NCBI GenBank assembly: GCA_947258975.1
Contig: CAMYKK010000028.1
Span: 1 to 45,830 of the forward strand
DNA length: 45,830 nt
Origin: an uncultured Gammaproteobacteria bacterium
Lineage (GTDB): Bacteria > Pseudomonadota > Gammaproteobacteria > Arenicellales > JAANXG01
Direction of reading: 5' to 3'
Both the position numbers and the translations under genes were made by a program. The stretch's first letter is position 1; each line of letters starts with the position of its first letter. A model generated the notes under the pieces. That model saw nothing but the letters and a program-made list of their open reading frames with translations, searched no databases and was not told the DNA's origin. Below are positions 8,730 to 17,213 of this stretch, piece after piece.

Positions 8730-10193
8730 CAGCTTCCCTGATCAACCAATTCAATATCCGCCATGTCATCACCATGGCATTGGTCCCCTGCCACACCGCC
8801 CGGATATCCGGGTAGCCATTGGGCGGTCCCCAGGAATATGGATAGTGGCCGGTGTTGTCAAACAGCCAACGAAACGTGTTTGCGTCATCATCGCCCAACT
8901 TGAGCGTGATATCGGCTTCGCAGGCGCGCATCGCGCTGACCACAGTTTCAAATGGCCGTTTAATTTTTTCTCCCCAGGTGTTTTGGAATTCCGTCGACAG
9001 CACAATATGACGCACCACCTTTTTGAGCTGATCGGGTGCTTGCCAGTGGTCATGAAAAATCTGGGCAGCGGAAAACACGATGGATTCCGGTGGATCATCC
9101 GCAATTAACCGCCGGCATAACTTACGGCATATGAAAGTTGCTGTGCCCGGATGTTCGGCCAACTTGTCCAACACATCGTGCCCGTCTTTCAGCTCACTTT
9201 GGTCCGCTGGAAAAAACTCTCCCAGAACGTATTTCTGGAATCGATCATGCCAGTAGTCCCGATAACGAAAAATGCCGGTATCCGGGTCGCCCGGATCCGA
9301 CCAGTGACCATTCGCAACACTCCACCCGGTAAAGCAGCGCGCGATTTCCAATACATCGCCTTCTACATAGCCGAAGGGCCGTCCATCGGCACCTCCCATT
9401 GCGGCGTAACACCGAGATAATTTTCTGCTCCGATGGTATGCAGCTCGCATAGTTCCCGGGCGTAATTTTCATTCGGGCCGTCATCGCTGCTGTCTACGTT
9501 ATCCAGGTAATACAGCATCGCGGTGCTCTTTGTATTGGCGTCCAACATGTCGCGGAAATTCCCTAACACGTGCGGGCGGATGACATCGCGATCATAATGC
9601 ACCCAGACTGCAGCCATGGGCATGTCCCAGGAATAGACGTTGAAATGGTTGTGCCAAAAATCGACAAGCACCTCGACCAGTTGCCGGTTGCTATAAATCG
9701 CCTTCACAAACGCCGCATATTGGGTCTCCATGGCTGGGCGTATGCGCTCCTGCCACGGTAGATTTTCCGCTCTGTAGTGTTCCGCCCATAATTGCTGGAG
9801 CGTTTTGTTGAGGGTCATGTACGCCGGGTCGGCAAGGCGGACATTGAGTGCGGAGTCGTCAATACTGGCAGGATCAAGTTGCTGATCAACGAATGCGGTA
9901 AGACGGGAGATATCATCCGGCCCCAAGTCGTTAAATGCGTCGATGTCGCCCGGACGCGGTCCGAACGCAATGCGATTATGAGCGATCACCCCAAGAGGAG
10001 GTGTGGTGATTATAGAAGCCGCCGCGCCCCGGGTTTGAGCGGCGGACGACGTGTTGTGTCGTCGATATAGAGCAGGTGCATACACGGGCAGGATTGGATC
10101 GTTCCGCCCTTCGTTTGGAACAGCCAAAAAACCCGCGTCTTCCAACTGCTTTGTTAATTTCCGACGATTCTCCTGGTGACTGCCTAAACGCAT
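8730..10193 (-). pseudogene. DUF1800 gene, frameshifted and 3'-truncated
   Basis: The N-terminal 270 codons (frame starting ATG at 10193) read HNRIAFGPRPGDIDAFNDLG, LVDFWHNHFNVY and ARELCELHTIGAENYLGVTP, all typical of DUF1800. The expected continuation ADGRPFGYVEGDVLEIARCFTGW is in a different frame, so a single-base indel lies near 9380-9390. That frame continues through FICRKLCRRLIADDPP and the block around WGPPNGYPD to WRILNWLIREA, then runs into DUF1501 sequence at about 8725-8740. The tail of DUF1800 and the head of DUF1501 have been deleted together. DUF1800/DUF1501 pairs are exported proteins of unknown function. Confidence 0.8.
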
Positions 10194-10195
10194 GC

Positions 10196-10575
10196 CTAAC
10201 TATCGAATTTATAGGTAAGATTGGTGAGATAGTAATAGCGCGTGTTCCACCATCTATTCAACACCCAGTGGCCAAAGCGGATTATTTATGCGACCGGCTG
10301 TCCATCGACAACGCTAATCAGTTTGGCGCTAGCGACCTGCATCATCACACCCGGATACCCACAATTCTTTTTTGCATCGCCATATTTTCGTATTCGTACC
10401 TGGGGCGTTGCAAAGATCGGATTGCCCTGCCCCCATCGAGATCGTCCTGACTGAATCGACCATACATTTCCTCTTCATCTTCGAGATGATAATCTTCAGT
10501 AGCTGCAGGAATATTTGTTATTGCAATTGCAGAGAGGGCAAGTAATACAATCGGTGGTCGAGATGGATCAGTCAA
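10196..10575 (-). pseudogene. Remnant of an exported protein, frameshifted and with an internal stop
   Basis: The frame from 10575 encodes a hydrophobic signal-like segment (IVLLALSAIAITNIPAA) and an acidic stretch (EDYHLEDEEEMYGRFSQDD). Near 10350-10370 coding-like sequence continues in another frame as YPGVMMQVASAKLISVVDGQ, meets a stop at about 10281, then continues NRWWNTRYYYLTNLTYKFDS to a stop at 10196-10198. The aromatic-rich alternating ending resembles the last strand of an outer-membrane beta-barrel, but I cannot assign a family. It lies directly upstream of the DUF1800 remnant and was probably the first gene of that operon. Its start overlaps, divergently, the start of the methyltransferase gene. 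Confidence 0.4.
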
Positions 10576-11186
10576 CTAAATTTTGGGACAAGATTGCAAA
10601 ACGCTATTCGCAACGACCCATTGCTGATGAAGCGGCCTACCAGAAAAAACTGCAGGTCACTCGCGAATACTTTCACCCGGATATGGAGGTATTGGAAATT
10701 GGCTGTGGGACAGGGTCGACCGCCATCACGCATGCGCCCTATGTGAAACACATTCTCGCAATCGATATCTCCTCGAAAATGATCGAAATCGCGCAACGCA
10801 AAGCGGACGCAGAAAACCTCACAAACGTAACTTTCAAACAATCGACCATCGATAAATTCAGTGTCTCCGATCAAACGCTAGACGCGGTGTTGGCGCTCAG
10901 TATTCTGCACCTATTGGAAAACAAGAAAGAGGTCATCGCCAAGGTTCATAGAATGCTCAAACCGGGCGGCATTTTCGTAACCAGTACGGCGTGTCTCGGA
11001 GATACGATGAAGTATATTAAGTTGATCGTGCCGATTGGAAAGTTCTTGGGATTAATGCCGTTGGTCAAGGTCTTTACCACGAAAGAACTGGAAGACAATT
11101 TAACCGATGCCGGTTTTCAGATTGACTATCAATGGCAACCGGGAAAAGGCAAAGCGGTGTTTGTGGTGGCGAAGAAGGCTGCATAG
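10563..11186 (+). CDS. Class I SAM-dependent methyltransferase
   Basis: A 207-residue Rossmann-fold methyltransferase of the Methyltransf_11/25 type. Motif I is EIGCGTGSTA near residues 45-54, motif II acidic residue in AIDISSKMIE, then LDAVLALSILHLLENKKEVI and KPGGIFVTSTAC. These bind S-adenosylmethionine; the acceptor is unknown. The frame extends 16 codons further upstream, but MDQSTKFWDKIAKRYS is the usual N-terminus of this family and GGTGG lies just before the ATG. It is divergent from the degraded cluster, with long gene-free DNA downstream. Confidence 0.85.
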   Translation: MDQSTKFWDKIAKRYSQRPIADEAAYQKKLQVTREYFHPDMEVLEIGCGTGSTAITHAPYVKHILAIDISSKMIEIAQRKADAENLTNVTFKQSTIDKFSVSDQTLDAVLALSILHLLENKKEVIAKVHRMLKPGGIFVTSTACLGDTMKYIKLIVPIGKFLGLMPLVKVFTTKELEDNLTDAGFQIDYQWQPGKGKAVFVVAKKAA

Positions 11187-11737
11187 GCACCATTAGGTGC
11201 GTCAGCACTGGCCGGTCAGAGCCGAAGACAATATCAATCCGAATTTTTCCAGAACGAAAATGTAACTTTTTATCCCATTCAGGTGAATAAACATGTTGAA
11301 GCCTTGTGTTGGCCAACCCTCTGTGTTTGTGATATCGGATCCAATCATTTAAAGAGTTTTTTGAGTCACTTGGAATCAAATAGTTTCATAGCGATTGTTA
11401 TGTTGCCGGACGGGTTGCGACCGCGTGGTATTGTTACCGACTTATCCATTCTATCCGGACAGTCATGTTCAACATGCTATCGACACACCACAAAGAGTTC
11501 TTCGACTGACTCTTCGCCATACATAGTTTGCCGAGTGGTTTTTTTAGTACACACATAATTTAGCCGTACACTACCTTTGACTATTATTCCTCTAACGAAT
11601 GGTGGGAACTGATTGGTCCCCGGTCCATCCTGTCTCAAACGTCAAGGGATTATCGATTTTAGCGTGCTACCGGAGGGCCACTAATGGAAAAACTGTCTCT
11701 CAAAACATCGAAATACCGCATAATTTTTCAATAAACC
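11187..11737. other. Gene-free region of 550 bases
   Basis: No coding frame with family features, no RNA gene and no clear repeat is visible. The 3' part must contain the promoter of the metallo-hydrolase gene. Composition is more A+T-rich than in the neighbouring blocks to the right. Confidence 0.4.
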
Positions 11738-12754
11738 ATGTTGTCGACCCGAAAGAAAATGTTATTGGTGTTTTTTGCTGGCTTGTTGATTGGAGCGATT
11801 TTGCACAATAATCGGCATCATCTTGATCGTGGTTATAAAGCGCTGCAGAGCACCTTTTCAGATTGGATATTGGATTTTAGACAGTGGACCGCGCAAAGAC
11901 ATGATTTTTCGTGGGTCATGGTCGACGTAAACAAAGGAAATCAGGGGGACGCACATCTCATTCAGCTCAAGAATGGAGAGACCATGCTCATTGACACTGG
12001 ATATCGTCAACCAGCGAGCAATATCCTCATTCCTTTTCTAAAGAGAGAACGAATTTTTCATATCAACAGGGTTTTTATCAGCCACGGCCACAAAGATCAT
12101 TACGGGGGGTTGGATGAAATCCTTAAAGCGGGCATCACGATTGATGAGATATATTTCAATTTGCCAGACAAAGATGCTTGCGATGCGGAAATCCCCTGGG
12201 GTTGTGATTATGAGGATCTGACGAGAGCCAGGCGTCTGCTGAAGGATGAGGGGATTGAACTACGATCATTGAAAGGTGGAGAAATTTTTCCGCTTGGAGA
12301 TCAGGGAACTTTGAAAGTGCTTTATGCTTTCGATGGAAAAAACACACCTGTCGGCAGAACTGATATCAACGACACTTCCTTAGTGATGATGATGGAACAT
12401 TCAGGGCATCGGATTCTTTTTAGCGGAGACCTGAACCAGAAACTTGGGAAATATGTCTCTGAGCACAACATCAGTATCAAGGCTGATATCTTGAAAGTAC
12501 CCCATCACGGAACGGAAGGATTGGCACCGAATGAGTTCTTCACAAAGGTTAATGCACGATTTGCCCTGGTTCCTTCTCCGGCAGATCTGTGGTGCAGTGA
12601 AAGGAGTGCTAGGCCACGCGGTTGGTTGGAAAATCATAAAGTGCCGGTCTTTGTTAACGGTTTTTCCGGGAATGTGACGGTGGTAATTGATGAAGGAAAA
12701 ATGAAGATCTTGGAAGAGAAGGAACCCACAAAACCGTTGTGTTCCGGGTTATGA
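11738..12754 (+). CDS. Membrane-anchored metallo-beta-lactamase-fold hydrolase (ComEC/Rec2 C-terminal type)
   Basis: A 338-residue protein. Residues 7-23 form an N-terminal membrane anchor (MLLVFFAGLLIGAI), and the rest is an MBL-fold domain: VDVNKGNQGDAHLIQ, MLIDTG, metal motif SHGHKDHYGGLD (HxHxDH), SGDLNQKLGK, and VPHHGTEG. The order and spacing match the domain found at the C-terminus of DNA-uptake protein ComEC and in stand-alone homologues. The Competence membrane domain is absent, so DNA uptake cannot be claimed. The active site probably faces the periplasm. The coding sequence is relatively A+T-rich compared with the nqr region, hinting at separate acquisition. Substrate unknown. Confidence 0.8.
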   Translation: MLSTRKKMLLVFFAGLLIGAILHNNRHHLDRGYKALQSTFSDWILDFRQWTAQRHDFSWVMVDVNKGNQGDAHLIQLKNGETMLIDTGYRQPASNILIPFLKRERIFHINRVFISHGHKDHYGGLDEILKAGITIDEIYFNLPDKDACDAEIPWGCDYEDLTRARRLLKDEGIELRSLKGGEIFPLGDQGTLKVLYAFDGKNTPVGRTDINDTSLVMMMEHSGHRILFSGDLNQKLGKYVSEHNISIKADILKVPHHGTEGLAPNEFFTKVNARFALVPSPADLWCSERSARPRGWLENHKVPVFVNGFSGNVTVVIDEGKMKILEEKEPTKPLCSGL

Positions 12755-13395
12755 ATGGTCCGCTGACGCGCTTTCGCGAGACGACGGGTGAACCAGAACG
12801 TTGAATACTCTAACTACGACGCTAGTGTAAGGTTGGCGCTAAACGGACACAGAACGACCTCGAATTAAAGCTCGTAAAGATGCACCCGTGAGACCGACAA
12901 GACCAGAGCCGTAACCTTGATACAACGTTTTTTCACGTTGCGTGATTACAGATAAATCAGGAAAGCGGAAGTTCAAAACGTAAGTTTTTTCATGTGTCGA
13001 AGGTCGGGTCATAGCCGATGTACTAAACCGCTCGCGCGGTAATTGGAGATGAGTTGGGGGAGGTGCTGTAGGATCGAGGCAGGAGGTCGGAGACGAAGGG
13101 AAAATCAATCCAATTTTTCGGATGAAAATCCCACACGATCTCCACTCGACCCCAATGAATAGTTATACATAGCGATCCACACCTGCCTTCCGAATGAGTG
13201 CCGTGAAGCCGACGTTCGCCTAGCGTGCCGATGTGTTGAGCCCCAACAGGAGGTCCGTACTTGCCGGCATGATAATGCTAGATGGATTGTTACGACTATC
13301 AGATTCCACAAACAAGATCTCGAAAGTCTACGTGAATCACAATACTGATAATTCGAGCGATCACTTTCGTCCATGGCCTGTTATGCTGTCACATT
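12755..13395. other. Gene-free region of about 640 bases
   Basis: Several overlapping frames exist but none has a recognisable family pattern, signal peptide or good ribosome binding site. I see no tRNA or strong terminator. Confidence 0.4.
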
Positions 13396-13566
13396 ATGGG
13401 TCCGGAACATCGTCAGACGGGAACCGTTTTGATGCAGACAATCGCGGACGATCTTGGCATCGTCAATGCATACGCTCTGCGACTTGCAGGGAAGTATGGC
13501 TTCACGATTCACTACGGCAAACGGAATTTTGCATCGTTATCGGGGCTAGGGGTCGGGAAGGACTAA
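13396..13566 (+). CDS. Possible small protein upstream of the dehydratase gene
   Basis: A 56-codon frame (ATG at 13396) with ordinary composition, including LMQTIADDLGIVNAYALRLA and KYGFTIHYGKRNFASLSG. It ends 29 bases before the dehydratase start, so it could be cotranscribed. No family is recognised and no strong ribosome binding site is visible; it may be a gene fragment or chance. Confidence 0.25.
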   Translation: MGPEHRQTGTVLMQTIADDLGIVNAYALRLAGKYGFTIHYGKRNFASLSGLGVGKD

Positions 13567-13594
13567 AGTCCCCTTGCCCTTCGAACAAGGCAAC

Positions 13595-14563
13595 ATGATG
13601 CTTGACCGGACGCCAACCCTGAAAGATGTGCTCGCAGCCCGTCCCAACGTGTACCGTTATCTAAAACCCACACCACTTTATTCCTACAGTGGACTGAATG
13701 ACGCGGCTGGGCTGGACCTCTACGTCAAACACGAAAATCATCAACCGATTGGCGCGTTCAAAGTGCGTGGTGGGCTCAATCTGGCGGCCAACCTAAGTCA
13801 AGACCAGAAACAGGCAGGGCTCTTCACTGCGTCGACGGGGAACCACGGCCAAAGCATCGCCTATGCAGCCAATGCGTATGGCGTCAGCGCAACGATCGCG
13901 GTTCCAGAAGGGGCGAATCCGGCCAAGGTTGCGGCCATGCGTGGGTTGGGGGCAGAAGTCATCTTTCACGGCCCGGATTTTGATACGGCAAGGGAATGGA
14001 TCACGGGTGTGGCCGCGGAGTGCGGTGGTTACTTTGTGGGCCCGACGGATAGCCCGCTGATCTGCGGGGTGGCTACGTTTGCGCTCGAAATTATTGAAGA
14101 TCTGCCAGATGTGGATGTAATGATCATACCCGTCGGTGCCGGAAGCGGTGTCTGCGGCACAGCTATCGTCGCCAAGACCATCAACCCCAAGATCCAGGTA
14201 ATCGGTGTCCAGTCCGCACAGGCTCCGACCCAGCAGCTTTCATGGGCGGCAGGCAAGCCGGTGCTCGCGCCGATGGAGACCTTTATTGAGGGCGTTGCAA
14301 CACGCATACCGTTCGCGAACACGCAGGCCATCATGCGCCAATATCTGGATGAATTTGTGCTGGTGGATGATGAGGACACTAAGCAGGCCATGCGCATGCT
14401 GATAGAGCACACTCGCAATCTGCCTGAAGGCGCGGCAGGGCTGCCGTTGGCCGCGGCGTTGCAGTTGCGTGAGCAGCTGGCGGGTAAAAAAGTCGCCATC
14501 GACTTTTGTGGCGGCAATTTATCCATCGACAAACTACGCTTGCTCTTGCAGGCGCGGGGGTAA
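13595..14563 (+). CDS. Threonine/serine dehydratase (PLP fold type II)
   Basis: A 322-residue PLP enzyme that deaminates L-threonine to 2-oxobutanoate or L-serine to pyruvate. The Schiff-base Lys56 is in PIGAFKVRGG; the substrate loop is TASTGNHGQS; the phosphate-binding glycine loop is PVGAGSGVCGTA; and the C-terminal FCGGNLS matches the SGGN motif. It stops after the catalytic domain with no ACT regulatory domain, so it is closer to catabolic TdcB or a stand-alone serine/threonine dehydratase than to biosynthetic IlvA. The upstream TTG at 13574 is in frame, but ATG-ATG at 13595/13598 is the more likely start. It is monocistronic apart from the doubtful small frame upstream. Confidence 0.88.
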   Translation: MMLDRTPTLKDVLAARPNVYRYLKPTPLYSYSGLNDAAGLDLYVKHENHQPIGAFKVRGGLNLAANLSQDQKQAGLFTASTGNHGQSIAYAANAYGVSATIAVPEGANPAKVAAMRGLGAEVIFHGPDFDTAREWITGVAAECGGYFVGPTDSPLICGVATFALEIIEDLPDVDVMIIPVGAGSGVCGTAIVAKTINPKIQVIGVQSAQAPTQQLSWAAGKPVLAPMETFIEGVATRIPFANTQAIMRQYLDEFVLVDDEDTKQAMRMLIEHTRNLPEGAAGLPLAAALQLREQLAGKKVAIDFCGGNLSIDKLRLLLQARG

Positions 14564-15160
14564 CGCACCCGCAACACCCGTCGACACAGTGGCCATCGCA
14601 GACCCAGAGGAGATGTCAGCCAAGCTATTAATTAACTGCCGCAAAGTTTGCACCGAGGATCCCGGTTCAGCCTAGAGCTGCATTCTTCGTAAAAGCTCAA
14701 TTGCGCGGCGCTTCGAGCATCCAGAACAAGACATTTCTCTGCCAGATGGCTCATCTATCGGAATAGCATCACTTCCCACCTTACAGTCCTCTAAAGACAC
14801 CGCCACGAACAGCTGTCAAAGAAAGAGGCGTCCCCACACTTAACCGTCGGCGTCACAGATCCAGTACGAGCGGCTCGGTCTTCGCGCCCTCCTTAGACTT
14901 CGAGCGCGGATATCAGCCCGTATTTCTCACCAGGCGCCCCGCCTCTATTCTTTAGCGATACAACGGGGACACCGGCAGCTTCTATGCCATGATCGGGTGC
15001 CGGCGGCGTACCGTAACTGTCCTCCCTTTCTCATTCGTAAAGACGGGTCCCGAGAACTCTCTGGATGTTTGATTTGTGTCATTACACGTGCGAACAAAGT
15101 CTGATATTTAATTAACCGTCCGCCCAAGCTGGGATAACACGATCTGGGAAACATAAACAC
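14564..15160. other. Gene-free region of about 600 bases
   Basis: No gene or RNA is recognised. The last 60 bases contain an A+T-rich patch (TATTTAATTAA) and GGGAA shortly before the cytochrome c peroxidase start, presumably its promoter and ribosome binding site. Confidence 0.4.
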
Positions 15161-16159
15161 ATGACACTACACAGTAAGCTGACACAGACCTTGATGGCCA
15201 CTGCGATCATCGCCGTCACCGGTGGCCTCCACGCTGCCGAACCGATTCAACCCATCGAACCAGTCAAAGAGATCAACCTGGCCTTGGCGGAGCTGGGCAA
15301 AAAGCTGTATTTTGACCCGCGCCTGTCCAAGTCGGGTTTCATTTCCTGCAACTCTTGTCACAACCTGAGCATGGGCGGTACGGACAATCTCAAAACTTCC
15401 ATAGGCCACAATTGGCAACAAGGGCCGATCAACGCGCCCACGGTACTGAACTCCAGCATGAATGTCGCCCAATTCTGGGACGGTCGGGCACCCGACCTAA
15501 AGGCCCAGGCCGGTGGTCCCATCGCCAATCCGGGCGAGATGGCGTTTACCCATAAGCTTGCGGTGAGCGTGCTGGAGTCAATCCCGGGCTACGTCACCGA
15601 GTTCAAGCTGGCGTTCGGCGAAGACGGTATCGATATCGACAAAGTCACCGATGCCGTTGCCGAGTTCGAGAAGACATTAGTGACGCCTAATTCTTCCTTC
15701 GATCGGTGGCTGCTGGGCGCAAAGGAGGCGATTACCACCAATGAACTGGCCGGTTACGAGCTTTTCAAGAAAAGCGGCTGTGTGGCGTGCCATAACGGCC
15801 CCGCACTAGGCGGGACGTCGTTCCAGAAGATGGGCGTGGTGGAGCCCTACGAGGCCAAGAGTCCGGCCGAGGGACTCAGTGCGGTCACCGGCAAGGACGC
15901 GGACCGCTTCAAATTTAAAGTCCCCACTCTGCGCAACGTGGAGTTGACTTACCCGTACTTCCACGATGGTGAAGCGGAAACCCTGACGGAGGCGGTGGAT
16001 GTCATGGGCAGGTTGCAGTTGAACAAGACGTTCAGCAAGGATGAGAACGCGCAGATCGTTGCTTTCTTGAAGACTTTAACGGGAGAACAACCGTCGTTCC
16101 AACTGCCGGTGCTGCCGCCGTCCAGCGACAACACCCCGCTGCCCAAACCGTTCGAATGA
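15161..16159 (+). CDS. Di-haem cytochrome c peroxidase
   Basis: A 332-residue periplasmic enzyme that reduces hydrogen peroxide to water with electrons from small cytochromes. The signal peptide ends GGLHAAE. There are two c-type haem motifs, CNSCH at 63-67 (low-potential peroxidatic haem) and CVACH at 207-211 (electron-entry haem), plus family blocks LYFDPRLSKSGFISC, APTVLNSSMNVAQFWDGRA, PGEMAFTHKLAVSVL and VPTLRNVELTYPYFHDG. Length and order match the CcpA/MauG superfamily peroxidases. It stands alone, 390 bases before the six-haem cytochrome on the same strand, and together they mark a periplasmic electron-transfer block next to nqr. Confidence 0.92.
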   Translation: MTLHSKLTQTLMATAIIAVTGGLHAAEPIQPIEPVKEINLALAELGKKLYFDPRLSKSGFISCNSCHNLSMGGTDNLKTSIGHNWQQGPINAPTVLNSSMNVAQFWDGRAPDLKAQAGGPIANPGEMAFTHKLAVSVLESIPGYVTEFKLAFGEDGIDIDKVTDAVAEFEKTLVTPNSSFDRWLLGAKEAITTNELAGYELFKKSGCVACHNGPALGGTSFQKMGVVEPYEAKSPAEGLSAVTGKDADRFKFKVPTLRNVELTYPYFHDGEAETLTEAVDVMGRLQLNKTFSKDENAQIVAFLKTLTGEQPSFQLPVLPPSSDNTPLPKPFE

Positions 16160-16552
16160 CAATCGTGAGCGGGTAACCACCGGAACAGCCCGGTTTCGGC
16201 CGGACTGAACCCGATGGTTCAGCTGGTATACTGTCGCGAGCCGGCACCCGCGCTCATCGCTGCATCTGATCTTGCGGAGAATATCCCGGTTACTCCGGCG
16301 TAGAACTGTCCTCCGATCACAGTGTCGAGACGCTCATCGCACCCGTTTCGCGAATCCCCATAGCAAAACGGGACGATGGTCTTTTTCCGGTCGCCCGTTA
16401 GATACATGATAAAGGATACGAAGCCGTCCCTATCGCTTTCTATCGATTTGCGCTATTGAATTACACCGCACTTGTTGTCGAATGAAAAGGAAATGAATAT
16501 GATGCTCGCCGCCCGGATCAGTCCGACCGGGTAACATGCCGATCCTGCAGAT
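16160..16552. other. Gene-free region of about 390 bases
   Basis: Nothing coding is recognised. It presumably contains the 3' end of the peroxidase transcript and the promoter of the six-haem cytochrome and nqr genes. Confidence 0.35.
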
Positions 16553-17182
16553 ATGGACAACCATTTGATGACTACCAAACGCTTTCGACAACACATGCCG
16601 CCGATTTGCCTGATGATTGCATTAATCATCCCAATGGCGCATGCGCAGGACACCAAGCGCAAACCGGTATTTACCAAAGAAGGCGCCAAATCCTGTTTGG
16701 TCTGTCACTCCGGGGAGAAGATCAGCGCAATCCAGGCCGGCGTGCATGGCGCGAGCAACCCGATGACCGAGCACGGTTGCGAGGATTGCCATGGTCCCGG
16801 CAGTTTCCATATATCCCGGGCACATGGCGGTAAGGGTTTCCCGTCGATGGTTCGGTTTGGTAAAAGTCCCAATGCCTCACCACGGGAGGACCAGGTGCAA
16901 GCCTGTCTCGGTTGCCACGCGCGGCAAGCGGGCAGCAAGAAAGCGGTCGTGTTTCTCGGTAGCGCGCATGATAAACCGTTCGCGTCTTGCTCGACCTGTC
17001 ATTCGCTGCACACCGAGACGGATCGCATGGCAGAACAGTCACGGCAGACCGCGACGTGCTACGGCTGCCACGCCGACAAAAAGGCCGAGCATCCGCGTTT
17101 TAAGGGCACGACCATCGAGTTCGATGACCTGAAATGCTCGACCTGCCACAATGTGCACAAGCTCGTGGCAGCGGGTCAGTGA
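16553..17182 (+). CDS. Six-haem periplasmic cytochrome c, DmsE-like
   Basis: A 209-residue exported cytochrome. A signal peptide (ICLMIALIIPMAHAQ) is followed by six CXXCH motifs: CLVCH, CEDCH, CLGCH, CSTCH, CYGCH and CSTCH. The spacing and the connecting text (GCEDCHGPGSFH, VRFGKSPNASP, FASCSTCHSLHT) resemble the first part of DmsE-type decahaem cytochromes, which pass electrons across the periplasm, but four haems are missing, so this is a short version. It lies 31 bases before nqrA on the same strand and may be cotranscribed. A start at 16568 (MTTKRF) is also possible. No MtrB-type porin is present here, so an extracellular route is not shown. Confidence 0.82.
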   Translation: MDNHLMTTKRFRQHMPPICLMIALIIPMAHAQDTKRKPVFTKEGAKSCLVCHSGEKISAIQAGVHGASNPMTEHGCEDCHGPGSFHISRAHGGKGFPSMVRFGKSPNASPREDQVQACLGCHARQAGSKKAVVFLGSAHDKPFASCSTCHSLHTETDRMAEQSRQTATCYGCHADKKAEHPRFKGTTIEFDDLKCSTCHNVHKLVAAGQ

Positions 17183-17213
17183 CTTACGCCGTCTAGCTGC
17201 CGGGCGATTACAG

